64,000 nucleotides of DNA from Liquorilactobacillus oeni DSM 19972. GTDB lineage: Bacteria; Bacillota; Bacilli; Lactobacillales; Lactobacillaceae. The DNA lies in contig NZ_AZEH01000034.1 in the NCBI RefSeq assembly GCF_001436275.1, forward strand, positions 1 to 64,000, in the 5' to 3' direction. Shown piece after piece: positions 1-9,121 of this stretch. Positions within the stretch are counted from its first letter, which is position 1, and each line of letters starts with the position of its first letter. Both the position numbers and the translations under genes were made by a program. The notes below the pieces were generated by a model. The model saw nothing but the letters and a program-made list of their open reading frames with translations, made no database searches and had not been told where the DNA came from.

Positions 1-480
1 GGGTGGTTTATTGTTTCGCACACTAGCGAGCTCAACTAGGTCTAAAGACAATAAATAATGCTGAAAGACCCAGTCTCGATTACACTGGGTCGTTCATTAA
101 AAAGTGCAATTCAACTGATGCACGAACGCCGTGTAGATACTCTTTTAGTTACAGATGATGAAAATCACTTAAAAGGTTACATAGATCTTGAATCGTTAGC
201 ACTTAACCCCAGCAACCAGCATTTGACAAGTGTTTCAGATATTTTAATCACTAAGATTTTCAAAATTACAACCAAAACGTTAATTCGCAACAGTGCAGAC
301 AGAATTCTAAAACAGGGTTTAAAGTATGTCCCGGTTGTAGACAATGAAAATAGATTGTGCGGAATTGTCACAAGATCTGCACTTGTAGATATGGTATATG
401 ACATAATCTGGGGGGACAAAAATGAAAGTGAAAATCTTTCAGAACAACCACCTGGTGCAAAGCTGCAGGGAGGTGTATAA
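1..480 (+). pseudogene. opuCA: OpuCA C-terminal CBS-pair fragment (osmoprotectant ABC ATPase, broken)
   Basis: The readable part from the ATG at 58 is about 140 residues and matches the tandem CBS-domain tail of OpuCA-type quaternary-amine ABC ATPases; segments such as RRVDTLLV, LKGYIDLE, YVPVVDNE and GIVTRSALVD are typical. The ATPase domain should lie directly upstream in the same frame, but that frame has stops at 37, 43 and 52, and the ATG at 58 has no Shine-Dalgarno site. Short linker-like peptides appear in the two other frames just upstream, which suggests one or two indels. It sits 2 bp before opuCB, as expected for opuCABCD. Either the ATPase gene is broken or the sequence has errors; the rest lies outside the window. 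Confidence 0.7.
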
Positions 481-482
481 AA

Positions 483-1112
483 ATGATCAGTTTTTTAAAC
501 GAATATGGAAGTGAGCTTCTTTTCAAAACTTGGGAACAATTCTACACCTCGGCTTTAGCACTTTTATTCGGAATTGCTGTTGCTGTTCCAGCAGGAATAT
601 TACTTACAAGAACCTCTAAAACAGCAAAAATCGTAATTGGAATTGCAGGAATGCTGCAGACCATTCCTTCACTTGCTTTACTGGCCCTGATGATCCCACT
701 TTTTGGAATTGGAAAATTGCCCGCAATTATCGCTTTGTTCATTTACTCTCTCCTTCCGATTCTTAGAAATACTTATATCGGGATGGAAAAAGTTTCTCCT
801 CAACTAAAAGACAGTGTCAAGGGTATGGGGATGACTCGAATGCAGTCAATCAGACACGTTGAGGTACCAATTGCAATGCCCATTATCATGGCCGGAATCC
901 GTTTATCAGCAGTCTATGTCATTTCTTGGGCAACTCTGGCCTCCTACATCGGTGGCGGTGGCCTGGGGGATCTTATCTTTAATGGCTTAAACCTCTTCCA
1001 ACCGGATTTAATTATTGGCGGCACAATTCCTGTTGCTATTATGGCAATTCTCGTTGATTTTGTGTTGGGAAAGTTAGAAAAATCTTTAGCTCCAGTTACT
1101 CAACGAAAATAG
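483..1112 (+). CDS. opuCB: Glycine betaine/carnitine/choline ABC transporter permease OpuCB
   Basis: This is a 209-residue integral membrane protein of the binding-protein-dependent permease family. It has the usual run of five or six hydrophobic segments and the EAA-like cytoplasmic loop around residues 115-135 ([23 protein letters not shown]). The [18 protein letters not shown] and [11 protein letters not shown] motifs are characteristic of OpuCB/OpuCD. It begins 2 bp after the CBS fragment of opuCA and is followed 11 bp later by the binding lipoprotein, so it lies in an opuCABCD operon. The family imports carnitine, choline or betaine during osmotic stress. The exact substrate cannot be read from the sequence. 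Confidence 0.93.
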   Translation: MISFLNEYGSELLFKTWEQFYTSALALLFGIAVAVPAGILLTRTSKTAKIVIGIAGMLQTIPSLALLALMIPLFGIGKLPAIIALFIYSLLPILRNTYIGMEKVSPQLKDSVKGMGMTRMQSIRHVEVPIAMPIIMAGIRLSAVYVISWATLASYIGGGGLGDLIFNGLNLFQPDLIIGGTIPVAIMAILVDFVLGKLEKSLAPVTQRK

Positions 1113-1123
1113 AAGGTGAAAAA

Positions 1124-2062
1124 ATGCCCAGAATAATAAAAAAAATAATTCTACTCTTCTTTCTGTCATTTTGTCCATTGTTATCATTATCCGGCTGCGG
1201 CCTTCCTGGAGTCAGCGGATCAGATAACAGTACTATTAAGATCGCTTCTCAAAGTTCAACAGAATCACAGATTATTGCTAACATTGTTGCGCAGTTGATA
1301 GAACATGAACTTGGTTACAAGACTTCACTTGTTAACAACTTGGGCTCATCAACAGTGGCTCATCAGGCAATGCTACGCCACGATGCAGATATCTCAGCAA
1401 CTCGTTATACCGGAACCGATCTGACCGGTATTTTACAATTAAACAATATCAAGAACCCTCAAAAAGCAACGCGCATTGTCAAAAAAGAATTTAAAGAAAG
1501 GTATCATCAAACCTGGTTTCCTTCATATGGCTTTGCAGACACTTACGCTTTTATGACTACACAGGACTTCGCCAAAAAGTATCACCTAAACACTATTTCA
1601 GATCTTCAAAAAATCGCCAGTAATTTAAAAGCTGGTGTCGATACTTCATGGATGAACCGCAAGGGGGATGGCTATAAGGATTTCACAAAGTACTATAATT
1701 TCAGCTTTGCCAAAGTATATCCAATGCAGATCGGGCTTGTATACGACGCTGTTGAAGCAGGGAAAATGCAGACAGTTTTAGGATATTCAACTGATGGCAG
1801 AATAAAAAGCTATAATCTGAAAGTTCTAAGGGATGATAAGCGTTTCTTTCCTCCTTATAACTGCTCCATGGTTGTTAATGATTCTCTGCTGAAAAAATAT
1901 CCTAAACTTGCGCCGATTCTTCACCGTTTAGATGGAAAAATCAACTTAAAAACTATGCAAACCTTAAATTATGAAGTTGATAATAATCTATTAGAACCCT
2001 CTGTTGCAGCAAAACAATTTCTTGAAAAAAATAATTATTTCAAAGGAGATGACAGAAAATGA
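1124..2062 (+). CDS. opuCC: Osmoprotectant-binding lipoprotein OpuCC
   Basis: A 312-residue secreted lipoprotein. The N-terminus is basic, then hydrophobic, then has a lipobox (LSLSGCG) with the lipidated cysteine near residue 25. The mature part is an OpuAC/OpuCC-type substrate-binding domain for quaternary amines, recognised by the IKIASQSSTESQIIANI start and the YTGTDLTG segment. The gene overlaps opuCD by 4 bp at its 3' end, which supports coupled translation with the second permease. It should deliver a trimethylammonium compatible solute to the OpuCB/CD channel at the outer face of the membrane. The window holds two other systems of this superfamily, so substrate specificity probably differs among them. 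Confidence 0.92.
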   Translation: MPRIIKKIILLFFLSFCPLLSLSGCGLPGVSGSDNSTIKIASQSSTESQIIANIVAQLIEHELGYKTSLVNNLGSSTVAHQAMLRHDADISATRYTGTDLTGILQLNNIKNPQKATRIVKKEFKERYHQTWFPSYGFADTYAFMTTQDFAKKYHLNTISDLQKIASNLKAGVDTSWMNRKGDGYKDFTKYYNFSFAKVYPMQIGLVYDAVEAGKMQTVLGYSTDGRIKSYNLKVLRDDKRFFPPYNCSMVVNDSLLKKYPKLAPILHRLDGKINLKTMQTLNYEVDNNLLEPSVAAKQFLEKNNYFKGDDRK

Positions 2063-2712
2063 CTAATCTTAACACTTGGCAACAATTCTGGTACTACTTT
2101 GCTCATAATGGGCTTTTTGTCTTACAGCAGTTCAGCCGTCATTTTTTAATTTCAATATATGGAGTTTCTTTTGCGGCAATTATCGGCGTTCCTCTAGGAA
2201 TTTTTATCGCCCGCAGAAAAAGGCTCAGCGACATTATTATCGGAATCGCTAATCTAATTCAAACAATTCCTTCTCTTGCAATGCTTTCGATTATTATGCT
2301 TGGTTTAGGGCTAGGAGTTAATACGGTTATTATGACCGTCTTCCTTTACTCACTCTTGCCCATCATCAAAAATACTTACGCTGGTATGCAGAATGTTGAT
2401 TCTGATATTCTTGATTCAGGCAAGGGTATGGGAATGACCAAGTTTCAGATTCTCTATCTGATTGAATTGCCCCTTGCCTTTTCAGTAATCATGGGTGGAA
2501 TCAGAAATGCCCTTGTAATTGCTATCGGAATAACTGCTATCGGAGCCTTTGTCGGTGCAGGCGGTCTGGGAGATATTATTATCCGTGGAACAAATGCCAC
2601 AAATGGAGGAGCAATAATCTTAGCAGGTGCTCTGCCAACTGCACTAATGACAATTATCTCTGATTTTGTCTTAGGGTTTGTTCAGCGTAAACTAAGCCCT
2701 AAGACAAATTGA
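2059..2712 (+). CDS. opuCD: Glycine betaine/carnitine/choline ABC transporter permease OpuCD
   Basis: A 217-residue membrane permease paralogous to OpuCB. It shares the TIPSLAMLSIIMLGLGLG motif, the EAA loop (DSGKGMGMTKFQILYLIELPLA) and the FVGAGGLGDII motif near residue 165. Its ATG overlaps the end of opuCC. It closes the opuC operon; after it the plus strand has no further gene until ogt. A short palindrome (CCTGATTATCAGG, about 2750) follows but has no U-tract, so it is a weak terminator candidate. Confidence 0.92.
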   Translation: MTNLNTWQQFWYYFAHNGLFVLQQFSRHFLISIYGVSFAAIIGVPLGIFIARRKRLSDIIIGIANLIQTIPSLAMLSIIMLGLGLGVNTVIMTVFLYSLLPIIKNTYAGMQNVDSDILDSGKGMGMTKFQILYLIELPLAFSVIMGGIRNALVIAIGITAIGAFVGAGGLGDIIIRGTNATNGGAIILAGALPTALMTIISDFVLGFVQRKLSPKTN

Positions 2713-2812
2713 GATGCCTGTTGGAAAGCAAAAAAAGTTAAAGTAGACCACCTGATTATCAGGATTAGGCTTAAATAGTTTAGTAAAAGAATGTGATGTT
2801 TAAACGTAAAAA

Positions 2813-3327
2813 CTATGCTTTCGCTTTCATCAAAAGATTTTGGACTGAAATTATTTCATCATACAAGACTCTGATCTCGTTGTTAAAATCTTCTTTATTT
2901 TCTTTTGTTTCAGCTATAAAACTTAGTTCAAAGGTCCTGTGTTCTCTTTAATTAGCATCTCAATTTCTGCTAAAACAAGAACAAAACTCCAACTTCATCT
3001 CAATACCAGCCTCGTAAAAATGTACTAATTATGATTAATAAAACAGCTAATAAACCAGCCGGTCTGAAAATTGTTTTGAAGTTTCCAGCGAAATTTTTGC
3101 CATTTATTTTGGCCTTAGCAAAATGAAAACGGTTCTGCTGGTCAATATCATGTAAACCATTCAGAATCTAATTTAATTTCGTAGTTTGAAAAGGTAGGTG
3201 CCACTGCCAACACAGTTCCTGCTGGGATCTGCCAGATTGTATGCGACAGAAAGCTTTATTTTTGTGCCTCAAAGTTTGCAAAGGTTATGCCAAAAATCAG
3301 CAAGAAAACTGTATCTATGATTTCCAC
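2813..3327 (-). pseudogene. Decayed gene of unknown function, at least three lesions
   Basis: On the minus strand a GTG at 3327 follows a plausible AGGAG site and opens a frame reading EIIDTVFLLIFGITFANF. It meets an in-frame TAA at 3258-3256, resumes (FLSHTIWQIPAGTVLAVAP) to a TGA at 3150-3148, and shifts by one frame into DIDQQNRFHFAKAKINGKNF with a hydrophobic segment (AGLLAVLLIIISTFL). It ends in another frame with an acidic tail finishing at the TAG at 2815-2813. The pieces line up in order and look like coding sequence of a small protein with one or two membrane segments. I do not recognise the family. The number of lesions makes true decay more likely than sequencing error. Confidence 0.55.
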
Positions 3328-3444
3328 GAGACTACTCCTATCAAATTTGCCTTTAATACTTTTATAATGACTTTTTGCGCACCAGTTTCAATCTAGATAC
3401 ATTATTGCATATTTTCTTAAGTGTGCTATTATTATAGTTTGTTT

Positions 3445-3517
3445 GGGTCATTAGCTCAGTTGGGAGAGCGCCTGCTTCGCATGTAGGAGGTCGCCGGTTC
3501 AAGTCCGGCATGATCCA
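3445..3517 (+). tRNA. tRNA-Ala (anticodon CGC)
   Basis: A 73-nt cloverleaf can be folded by hand. The acceptor stem GGGTCAT pairs with ATGATCC; the D-arm is GCTC/GAGC; the anticodon stem CCTGC/GTAGG holds the loop TTCGCAT; the T-arm is GCCGG-TTCAAGT-CCGGC; the discriminator is A. The acceptor stem has G3:U70, the main alanine identity element, which agrees with anticodon CGC (codon GCG). CCA is not encoded. It stands alone, followed by a dispersed repeat. Confidence 0.95.
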
Positions 3518-3610
3518 TCATATTGTTATGAATATCAGACTTAATCTGCTGTTCATTTTTTCTCCTATTACCTATTTTTTTGTAGGTCTTAAAAACATAT
3601 TATTTTAAAA

Positions 3611-3740
3611 GGAGCTAGGTCAAAAGTTATGTTTTGGCTTAGCTTTTTTATATTCTCTTGCAGTTTTTATATTAACGTGTTGCAATAGTCAGTCTTTTGG
3701 CACACTCTTTTTTTCGCTAAATTTGTAATTTGCGCATTGC
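3611..3740 (+). repeat. Dispersed two-module intergenic repeat, copy A (partial)
   Basis: The first module is a hairpin, AGCTAGGTCAAAA with TTTTGGCTTAGCT, followed by a T-run. The second has the family markers CTCTTGCAG, TTAACGTGT, CAATAGTCAG and GGCACACTC. The centre of the long palindromic arm looks deleted or rearranged compared with copies E and H. Confidence 0.75.
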
Positions 3741-3933
3741 TTATTAAGTATTTTTAAACCATCACTGTTAAATTTTTACAAACTATTGCAACCTCTAAGC
3801 CATCATAATAATTGCAAGTTTTTTATTAATGTTCTTTAATTAGTAATAAGAAAAATTGTTTAGTAACATTGCATACGGCACCAAGTTACTTTACTGCACT
3901 ACTTCACTATGTTATCTGAAAAGGAGAAATTAC

Positions 3934-4458
3934 ATGTTCTATCAACAAAAGATGGTTTCACCAGTTGGTGAACTGACTCTGGTAAGTGACGAAAATAATT
4001 TAGTGGGCATCTGGTTTAAGGGACAAAAATACTATAAGGCAACTTTGGTCGCCCATGAAGTCCAACTACAGTGGACACCTGTTTTAAAAAAGACAAAATG
4101 CTGGCTAAATGACTATTTTTCCTTTAAAAAACCAAATGTTAAAGATATTCCTATAAAACCCCAAGTTAGCGAATTTCGTCAATTTGTTCTTGAGGCTTTA
4201 TTAACTATCCCTTATGGTCATTACTGCACCTATGGCCAAATAGCACAAAGGGTCGCCGCACGCATGCACAAGTCCTCTGTTTATGCACAAGCAGTTGGAG
4301 GCGCCATTGGACACAACCCGATAGCTATTTTAATTCCTTGTCATCGTGTGATCGGCAGCACAGGCAGCTTGACCGGCTATGCTGGAGGAATTGATAAAAA
4401 AGTCCAGCTGCTTCAACATGAAGGGATTGATGTAAATAACTTTCATTTCCCTTCATAA
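3934..4458 (+). CDS. ogt: Methylated-DNA--protein-cysteine S-methyltransferase
   Basis: A 174-residue Ogt/Ada-C-type suicide repair protein that removes alkyl groups from O6-alkylguanine. The catalytic motif PCHRVI is present with the acceptor Cys at residue 136. It is preceded by the helix-turn-helix region (TIPYGHYCTYGQIAQRV) and the conserved VGGAIGHNP segment. The ATG at 3934 was chosen because AAGGAG lies 7-8 bp upstream and homology begins there; an in-frame ATG at 3856 has no ribosome site. msrB follows on the same strand after about 70 bp, a plausible damage-repair pair. Confidence 0.93.
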   Translation: MFYQQKMVSPVGELTLVSDENNLVGIWFKGQKYYKATLVAHEVQLQWTPVLKKTKCWLNDYFSFKKPNVKDIPIKPQVSEFRQFVLEALLTIPYGHYCTYGQIAQRVAARMHKSSVYAQAVGGAIGHNPIAILIPCHRVIGSTGSLTGYAGGIDKKVQLLQHEGIDVNNFHFPS

Positions 4459-4526
4459 CACTTCAACTGCTTGTAAAATAATTCCTGATTTTTAAACGGC
4501 TATATTATTTCGAAAGGGTGGAGAAA

Positions 4527-4961
4527 ATGACAAAAATTAATGAAGAATTAAAGAAAAAGTTATCAGCCGAAGCGTTTAATGTTACACAAAACGCAGCAAC
4601 AGAACGGCCTTTTTCAGGAAAGTATGATAACTTTTATGAAGAAGGACTCTACGTTGACGTTGTAAGTGGAGAACCTCTCTTCAGTTCGCTAGACAAATAC
4701 GATGCAGGCTGCGGTTGGCCTTCATTTACTCAACCGCTTTCACATACTAATATTAAAGAAAAAGCTGATTGGTCATTCGGAATGCATCGTACTGAAGTAC
4801 GCAGCAAGAAAGCTCTTTCTCATTTAGGCCATGTTTTTACAGATGGCCCGCAAGAAAAGGGCGGACTGCGCTACTGTATTAATTCTGCAGCATTACATTT
4901 TGTTCCGGTTTCACAGTTAAAGGAAAAGGGCTATGGAGAATTTCAGAAGCTGTTTGAATAA
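4527..4961 (+). CDS. msrB: Peptide-methionine (R)-S-oxide reductase MsrB
   Basis: A 144-residue enzyme that reduces methionine-R-sulfoxide in proteins. Family motifs CGWPSF (residues 62-67), HLGHVF (99-104) and RYCIN are present; the Cys at 117 is the expected catalytic residue. There is no CxxC zinc pair, as in many Firmicute forms. The ATG at 4527 is preferred to a GTG at 4518 because the purine-rich AAAGGGTGG lies at a suitable distance. A strong bidirectional hairpin separates it from the convergent phosphatase gene. Confidence 0.94.
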   Translation: MTKINEELKKKLSAEAFNVTQNAATERPFSGKYDNFYEEGLYVDVVSGEPLFSSLDKYDAGCGWPSFTQPLSHTNIKEKADWSFGMHRTEVRSKKALSHLGHVFTDGPQEKGGLRYCINSAALHFVPVSQLKEKGYGEFQKLFE

Positions 4962-4970
4962 GTAAGAAAA

Positions 4971-5015
4971 TGTAACCCAAAACACAGCTTACAAGTGTTT
5001 CGGGTTACATTTTTT
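4971..5015. terminator. Bidirectional rho-independent terminator
   Basis: TGTAACCCAAAACAC pairs with GTGTTTCGGGTTACA (one mismatch) around a 9-nt loop, followed by TTTTTT on the plus strand. It sits between the convergent msrB and metallophosphatase genes. Confidence 0.85.
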
Positions 5016-6564
5016 ATTCTGTAATAACTTTAATGTTATGCGGAATTGTCGCTGATATCTTAGGATGTTTATTCAAGTAATCAATCAACAATTGTGGAAC
5101 TTCTATATCTGAACTGTTTAAAACCTTTGCAGCTGAAAACATCGGATATTCTCCTCCGCCAACTCCTCGATACTGATTTAGTGCCACTTTAAAATGCTCT
5201 GTCATTTCTACTCTTTGTCCACGATACTGCAGATTTTTAACTCTGCAGCCCACAGGTTGGGTAAGATCAAAAGTATATTCAATCCCAGTATAGTAATCAT
5301 AATTAAAAAGCTGCTGCTTTGGTTCCAAAAAACTTGGTGCTATTTTAATAGTGCCATCTTGCTGAATTTCAAAAAATGATGCACAACGTTCAAGTGCTTC
5401 TTTTAAATCTCTCCCAGAAACCCGTTCAACAACCAAAGTGTTAGGAAAAACATAACTATTTAAAACATTACGGATTGTCACTTCTTTGCTTAACCCCTTA
5501 ACTTCATCGTTAAATAGCGAAGTCGCAGCTATTTCAGTATCCATTGCTTCCATTTGAACATGATTTACAAAATCAAGATAAGGATGTCCATAAAGCCGAG
5601 CCCTTAGGTGATCTTTAATCTCCATATTTCCTTGAATGTTAGCAAGCGGCTGATCCAACCATTTCTGAGTATCTGCATACCATGTATGCGTTATTGCAGT
5701 CGTTTCAGATTCAACTTGTTCATTAGCAACTGAAAGTAATTCTGCTTTTGAATCTGTTAGTTTATGGTTCTTATCAAGTTCCAAAGTAATACAGCCTACG
5801 TAATCTCCCCGATAGCCTGGCTGAGTTACAGGAACTCCATTAATTTTAGTAGCGATCTTTCGGTGTTGATGCCCAGTTATCAATACGTCTATTCCAGGAA
5901 CCTCAGCAAGAAGTTTAAAACCTTCATTTTCGCCAGTTTGGGGTTCATTTGGTTTTCCCGTCACTAAATCGCACTCAAAACCGCCATGGTAAGCTACTAT
6001 AACAAGATCTGCTTTTGTATGTAAGAGCGGTACCCATTTTTTAGCTATTTCTACAATAGATTTAAATTGCCAACCAACGATATTTGCAGAGCGTTCCCAA
6101 TGAGGAATATATTGCGTTGTCAAGCCTAATATAGCTACTTTAAGTCCACCTTTAACGATTATTGTATAGGGTGCATCTATTACTGAGGATTTTTTTGTTA
6201 TCAAGTTTGCCCCTAAGATAGGGTAGTCTCGCTTTGCAAGTACCCTTTCCAGGTAAGCTTCGCCATAGTTAAATTCGTGATTTCCTAAAACGCCGGCATC
6301 TGTTTTTAAAAGATTGGTAAGCCGCATGAATATTTCATAGTAATTTTTTCCTTGCGTTTTTTGATGTGCATAAGCTGCCATAGGTGAACCCTCTATAAAA
6401 TCGCCATTTTCTATATAAAAAGTCACATCTGCAGCCGCTCTTTGTTTCTTTATCAAACTAGCAGCCTTTAAAAAACCAAAAGAACGTTGATCATTTCTTT
6501 GACTGAAATTAGTAGGATAAATAAAGCCATGAACATCACTTGTAGATAAAATTTGAACTTTCAT
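5014..6564 (-). CDS. Cytoplasmic 5'-nucleotidase/metallophosphoesterase family protein
   Basis: 516 residues, with an N-terminal calcineurin-like metallophosphatase domain and a C-terminal 5'-nucleotidase domain (UshA/YfkN type). Metal-binding motifs are visible in order: SDVHG (9-13), ENGDFIEG, LGNHEFNYG, AYHGG and TGHQHRK. The C-terminal domain carries the family-like GVGGGEYPMF segment. Unlike classical UshA it has no signal peptide, so it should act in the cytoplasm. It is the last gene of the phnD-phnC-phnE-phnE cluster, 3 bp after the permease gene. It could hydrolyse an imported organophosphate or nucleotide. The true substrate is unknown. Confidence 0.85.
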   Translation of the reverse strand: MKVQILSTSDVHGFIYPTNFSQRNDQRSFGFLKAASLIKKQRAAADVTFYIENGDFIEGSPMAAYAHQKTQGKNYYEIFMRLTNLLKTDAGVLGNHEFNYGEAYLERVLAKRDYPILGANLITKKSSVIDAPYTIIVKGGLKVAILGLTTQYIPHWERSANIVGWQFKSIVEIAKKWVPLLHTKADLVIVAYHGGFECDLVTGKPNEPQTGENEGFKLLAEVPGIDVLITGHQHRKIATKINGVPVTQPGYRGDYVGCITLELDKNHKLTDSKAELLSVANEQVESETTAITHTWYADTQKWLDQPLANIQGNMEIKDHLRARLYGHPYLDFVNHVQMEAMDTEIAATSLFNDEVKGLSKEVTIRNVLNSYVFPNTLVVERVSGRDLKEALERCASFFEIQQDGTIKIAPSFLEPKQQLFNYDYYTGIEYTFDLTQPVGCRVKNLQYRGQRVEMTEHFKVALNQYRGVGGGEYPMFSAAKVLNSSDIEVPQLLIDYLNKHPKISATIPHNIKVITE

Positions 6565-6567
6565 TAT

Positions 6568-7365
6568 TTAAACCAGCTTCTTTCTCAACACTCCGGAAAG
6601 CCAATCAATGGCGGTAACCATAATAATAATCCCAAATAAAATTATACCGACTCGAGACCAAGAACGTGTCTGAATTGCAAATAAAAGAGGAGTCCCGATA
6701 CCGCCTGCTCCAACCATTCCCAAAATAGAAGCTGAACGAACTGCAATTTCAAAACGATAGAGTGTAAAGGACATAAATTCTGGCATTACTGTGGGAAGAG
6801 TTGCCAGACACAAAACATCAAACTTATTGCCGCCTGCTGAAACCAATGCCTCTTCCACTCCAAGATCCATATTTTCTATTGCTTCGCTGAACAGCTTTCC
6901 CAACATCCCAATAGAGTGAATAGAAACAGCCAGCACACCAGCAAAAGAACCCGGCCCAACGGCTTTAATAAACATAATTGCCAATACTAGTTCAGGAAAG
7001 GTCCGAATAAAAACCAAGACAAATTTTCCACTACTTGAACGCCAATATAACGTCTTGTGTATCGGCCCTCTTGCTGCCCAAAAAGCAAAGGGAATACTTA
7101 AAATACCCGAAACAAATGTTCCTAGAAAAGCGATTGCAAGCGTCTGTACAATCAATGACAATAAATCTTCTCCCGAACCATCATAGACATAGGCCCAGTC
7201 AGGATGAAATAATCCATAGATAATTGATTGTGAAACTTCTCCAGCAGAAGCTTGAATTCCAGAAAAAGAAAGCCCAATAATACTCCACAGGTAGATTACT
7301 GCTAGTGGAATCATCCAAAAGAGCCATTTATATCTCTTAGAAAAAAATTTACTTTTTTCTGTCAT
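6568..7365 (-). CDS. phnE: Phosphonate-type ABC transporter permease PhnE (second copy)
   Basis: A 265-residue permease with one N-terminal membrane anchor and about five further hydrophobic segments. The PhnE-type motif RTFPELVLAIMFIKAVGPGSFAGVLA and the EAA-like loop (EALVSAGGNKFDVLCLATLPTVMPEF) are clear. It overlaps the first phnE by 4 bp, so the two probably form a heterodimeric channel. With PhnC and PhnD it would import phosphonate, phosphite or another phosphorylated compound. No C-P lyase gene is present nearby. Confidence 0.88.
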   Translation of the reverse strand: MTEKSKFFSKRYKWLFWMIPLAVIYLWSIIGLSFSGIQASAGEVSQSIIYGLFHPDWAYVYDGSGEDLLSLIVQTLAIAFLGTFVSGILSIPFAFWAARGPIHKTLYWRSSSGKFVLVFIRTFPELVLAIMFIKAVGPGSFAGVLAVSIHSIGMLGKLFSEAIENMDLGVEEALVSAGGNKFDVLCLATLPTVMPEFMSFTLYRFEIAVRSASILGMVGAGGIGTPLLFAIQTRSWSRVGIILFGIIIMVTAIDWLSGVLRKKLV

Positions 7366-8150
7366 AATAATCTCTCCCTCAACGTATTACTCAAACTGTC
7401 AATTATTACGACAACAATTAAAATTGCAATAATGATAACAGCCGTTTGATCATATCTGAATGAAGAAAGCGATCTCTGAAGAAAAACTCCGATACCACCA
7501 GCTCCTAAGTATCCAAGTACTGTTGAAGCCCGTACATTGATCTCAAAGGTATACAGAAAATAACTAATAAAATTATTTATTACTTGCGGTATTACTGCAA
7601 AAACAATGATTTGAATTTTATTAGCTCCAGCCGCGCGCAAAGCCTCTATTGGACCTTTTTCAATCGTTTCAACTGTTTCATAAAATAACTTAGAAATCAT
7701 TCCAAAAGAAAAAATTGCCAATGTCCAAACTCCGGCAGTCGGTCCAATTCCAACAATGGCTACAAATAACGCAGCCAATAAAAGATCTGGCAAAGTCCGG
7801 ACCAAGTTAAGAACAAACCTTGTAACACCTCGAACCAATAAGCTTTTTACTAAATTGCGTGCCGCTAAAAATGCAAAGGGAATTGCAACTGCTGTACCGA
7901 TTGTAGTTCCTAATAAAGCCATTTGAATAGTTTCAATAATAGGTTGGACTACCACGTTCAGATACTGCCAATCCGGGTTAGCCATTCTTCCTAACAAGGC
8001 AAAAAATTGCCCAAGATTGCTGAAAAATTCACTCCAATCCACTCCAGTCATGATTGAGGAAAAAATTAACAGCAGAGAGAGAATAACTGTAATAAGGATT
8101 CCTCTTACGTGATATTTTTGAATAATAGTCCGTTTTGGTATTTCATTCAT
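7362..8150 (-). CDS. phnE: Phosphonate-type ABC transporter permease PhnE (first copy)
   Basis: A 262-residue membrane permease similar to its downstream neighbour, with [24 protein letters not shown] and the loop [26 protein letters not shown]. It overlaps phnC by 4 bp upstream and the second phnE by 4 bp downstream, so translation is likely coupled. The basic N-terminal region before the first hydrophobic segment fits a cytoplasmic N-terminus. Confidence 0.88.
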   Translation of the reverse strand: MNEIPKRTIIQKYHVRGILITVILSLLLIFSSIMTGVDWSEFFSNLGQFFALLGRMANPDWQYLNVVVQPIIETIQMALLGTTIGTAVAIPFAFLAARNLVKSLLVRGVTRFVLNLVRTLPDLLLAALFVAIVGIGPTAGVWTLAIFSFGMISKLFYETVETIEKGPIEALRAAGANKIQIIVFAVIPQVINNFISYFLYTFEINVRASTVLGYLGAGGIGVFLQRSLSSFRYDQTAVIIIAILIVVVIIDSLSNTLRERLL

Positions 8151-8914
8151 CGAATCGCTCCTTCCTCTTGGTAAATGGTCTTGAAATCTTGTTCTGAAAC
8201 TTCAGTGATCGTTTTATCATACACAAGTTCACCGGCACGCAGCCCAATAATTCTATCAGCATATTTTAAGGCTAGCGGAACAGAATGCAGATTAACTATC
8301 ACAGTCATCTTAAATTCTCGATTTAAATTTTTTAGATCATCCATAATTGCATTTGTCGTTAGCGGGTCAAGGGAGGCAACTGGTTCATCTGCCAGTATAA
8401 TTTTAGGATTTTGCATAAATACTCTGGCAATAGCAACCCGCTGTTGCTGTCCACCAGAAAGTTCATCCGCACGGGCATATATCTTTTCAGCTAAATTAAC
8501 CCGCTGCAAAGCTGTGGCAGCTTTTTTCTTATCTTCAGGACTAAAAATTCCAAGTACACTTTTCCAAGTAGGATAATATCCAACCCGTCCTATTAAAACA
8601 TTGCGCAATACACTGGAACGTTTAACCAGATTAAAATTTTGAAAAATCATCCCAATGCAAGATCTCAGCTTGCACAATTTTTTGCCTTTCAAAGGGGTAA
8701 TAGATTCTCCATTTATTGTAATATCGCCATCAGTGATATTATGCATTTTATTAATCGTACGTAATAATGTACTTTTACCGGCTCCTGAAAGCCCCACTAT
8801 TACTACAAATTCTCCTTGAAAAATATCCAAATTAACTTTTTTCAATCCTACTGTACCGTTATTATAGATCTTTGAAACATTCTTAAAAGAGATCAATGGC
8901 TGTTTCGTCATCAT
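8147..8914 (-). CDS. phnC: Phosphonate-type ABC transporter ATP-binding protein PhnC
   Basis: A 255-residue ABC ATPase. Walker A is GLSGAGKST (42-50), the Q-loop region is [16 protein letters not shown], the signature is LSGGQQQR and Walker B is [12 protein letters not shown]. The [16 protein letters not shown] stretch is typical of PhnC. Two adjacent ATGs (8914 and 8911) are possible starts. The binding-protein gene lies 207 bp upstream, separated by a terminator-like hairpin, so the transporter genes may be made at a lower level than phnD. Confidence 0.9.
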   Translation of the reverse strand: MMTKQPLISFKNVSKIYNNGTVGLKKVNLDIFQGEFVVIVGLSGAGKSTLLRTINKMHNITDGDITINGESITPLKGKKLCKLRSCIGMIFQNFNLVKRSSVLRNVLIGRVGYYPTWKSVLGIFSPEDKKKAATALQRVNLAEKIYARADELSGGQQQRVAIARVFMQNPKIILADEPVASLDPLTTNAIMDDLKNLNREFKMTVIVNLHSVPLALKYADRIIGLRAGELVYDKTITEVSEQDFKTIYQEEGAIR

Positions 8915-8937
8915 TAACTAGTTCCGCCCTTCTATCA

Positions 8938-9030
8938 AAAAGAGGCTGGGACAAAACTGACGTTTTGGCTCACCCTCTATTTTTTCCGAATATCATTTTA
9001 TAATTATTGTTAAAAATTAACGTGTTTCTA
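8938..9030 (+). repeat. Dispersed intergenic repeat, copy B (hairpin module mainly)
   Basis: GAGGCTGGGACAAAAC pairs imperfectly with GTTTTGGCTCACCCTC at 8942-8977. A T-rich stretch follows, then the family marker TTAACGTGTTTC near 9019; the long arm is missing. It lies inside the phn gene cluster, between phnD and phnC, and could act as an internal attenuating hairpin on the minus strand. Confidence 0.6.
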
Positions 9031-9121
9031 ACAAAAACTACCTGCAGCCAACCAAAATGATTACAATTATAATTGGTTAGATAAAAGCTTTTATTCAATT
9101 AAAACTTGTAATGCCATCAGT

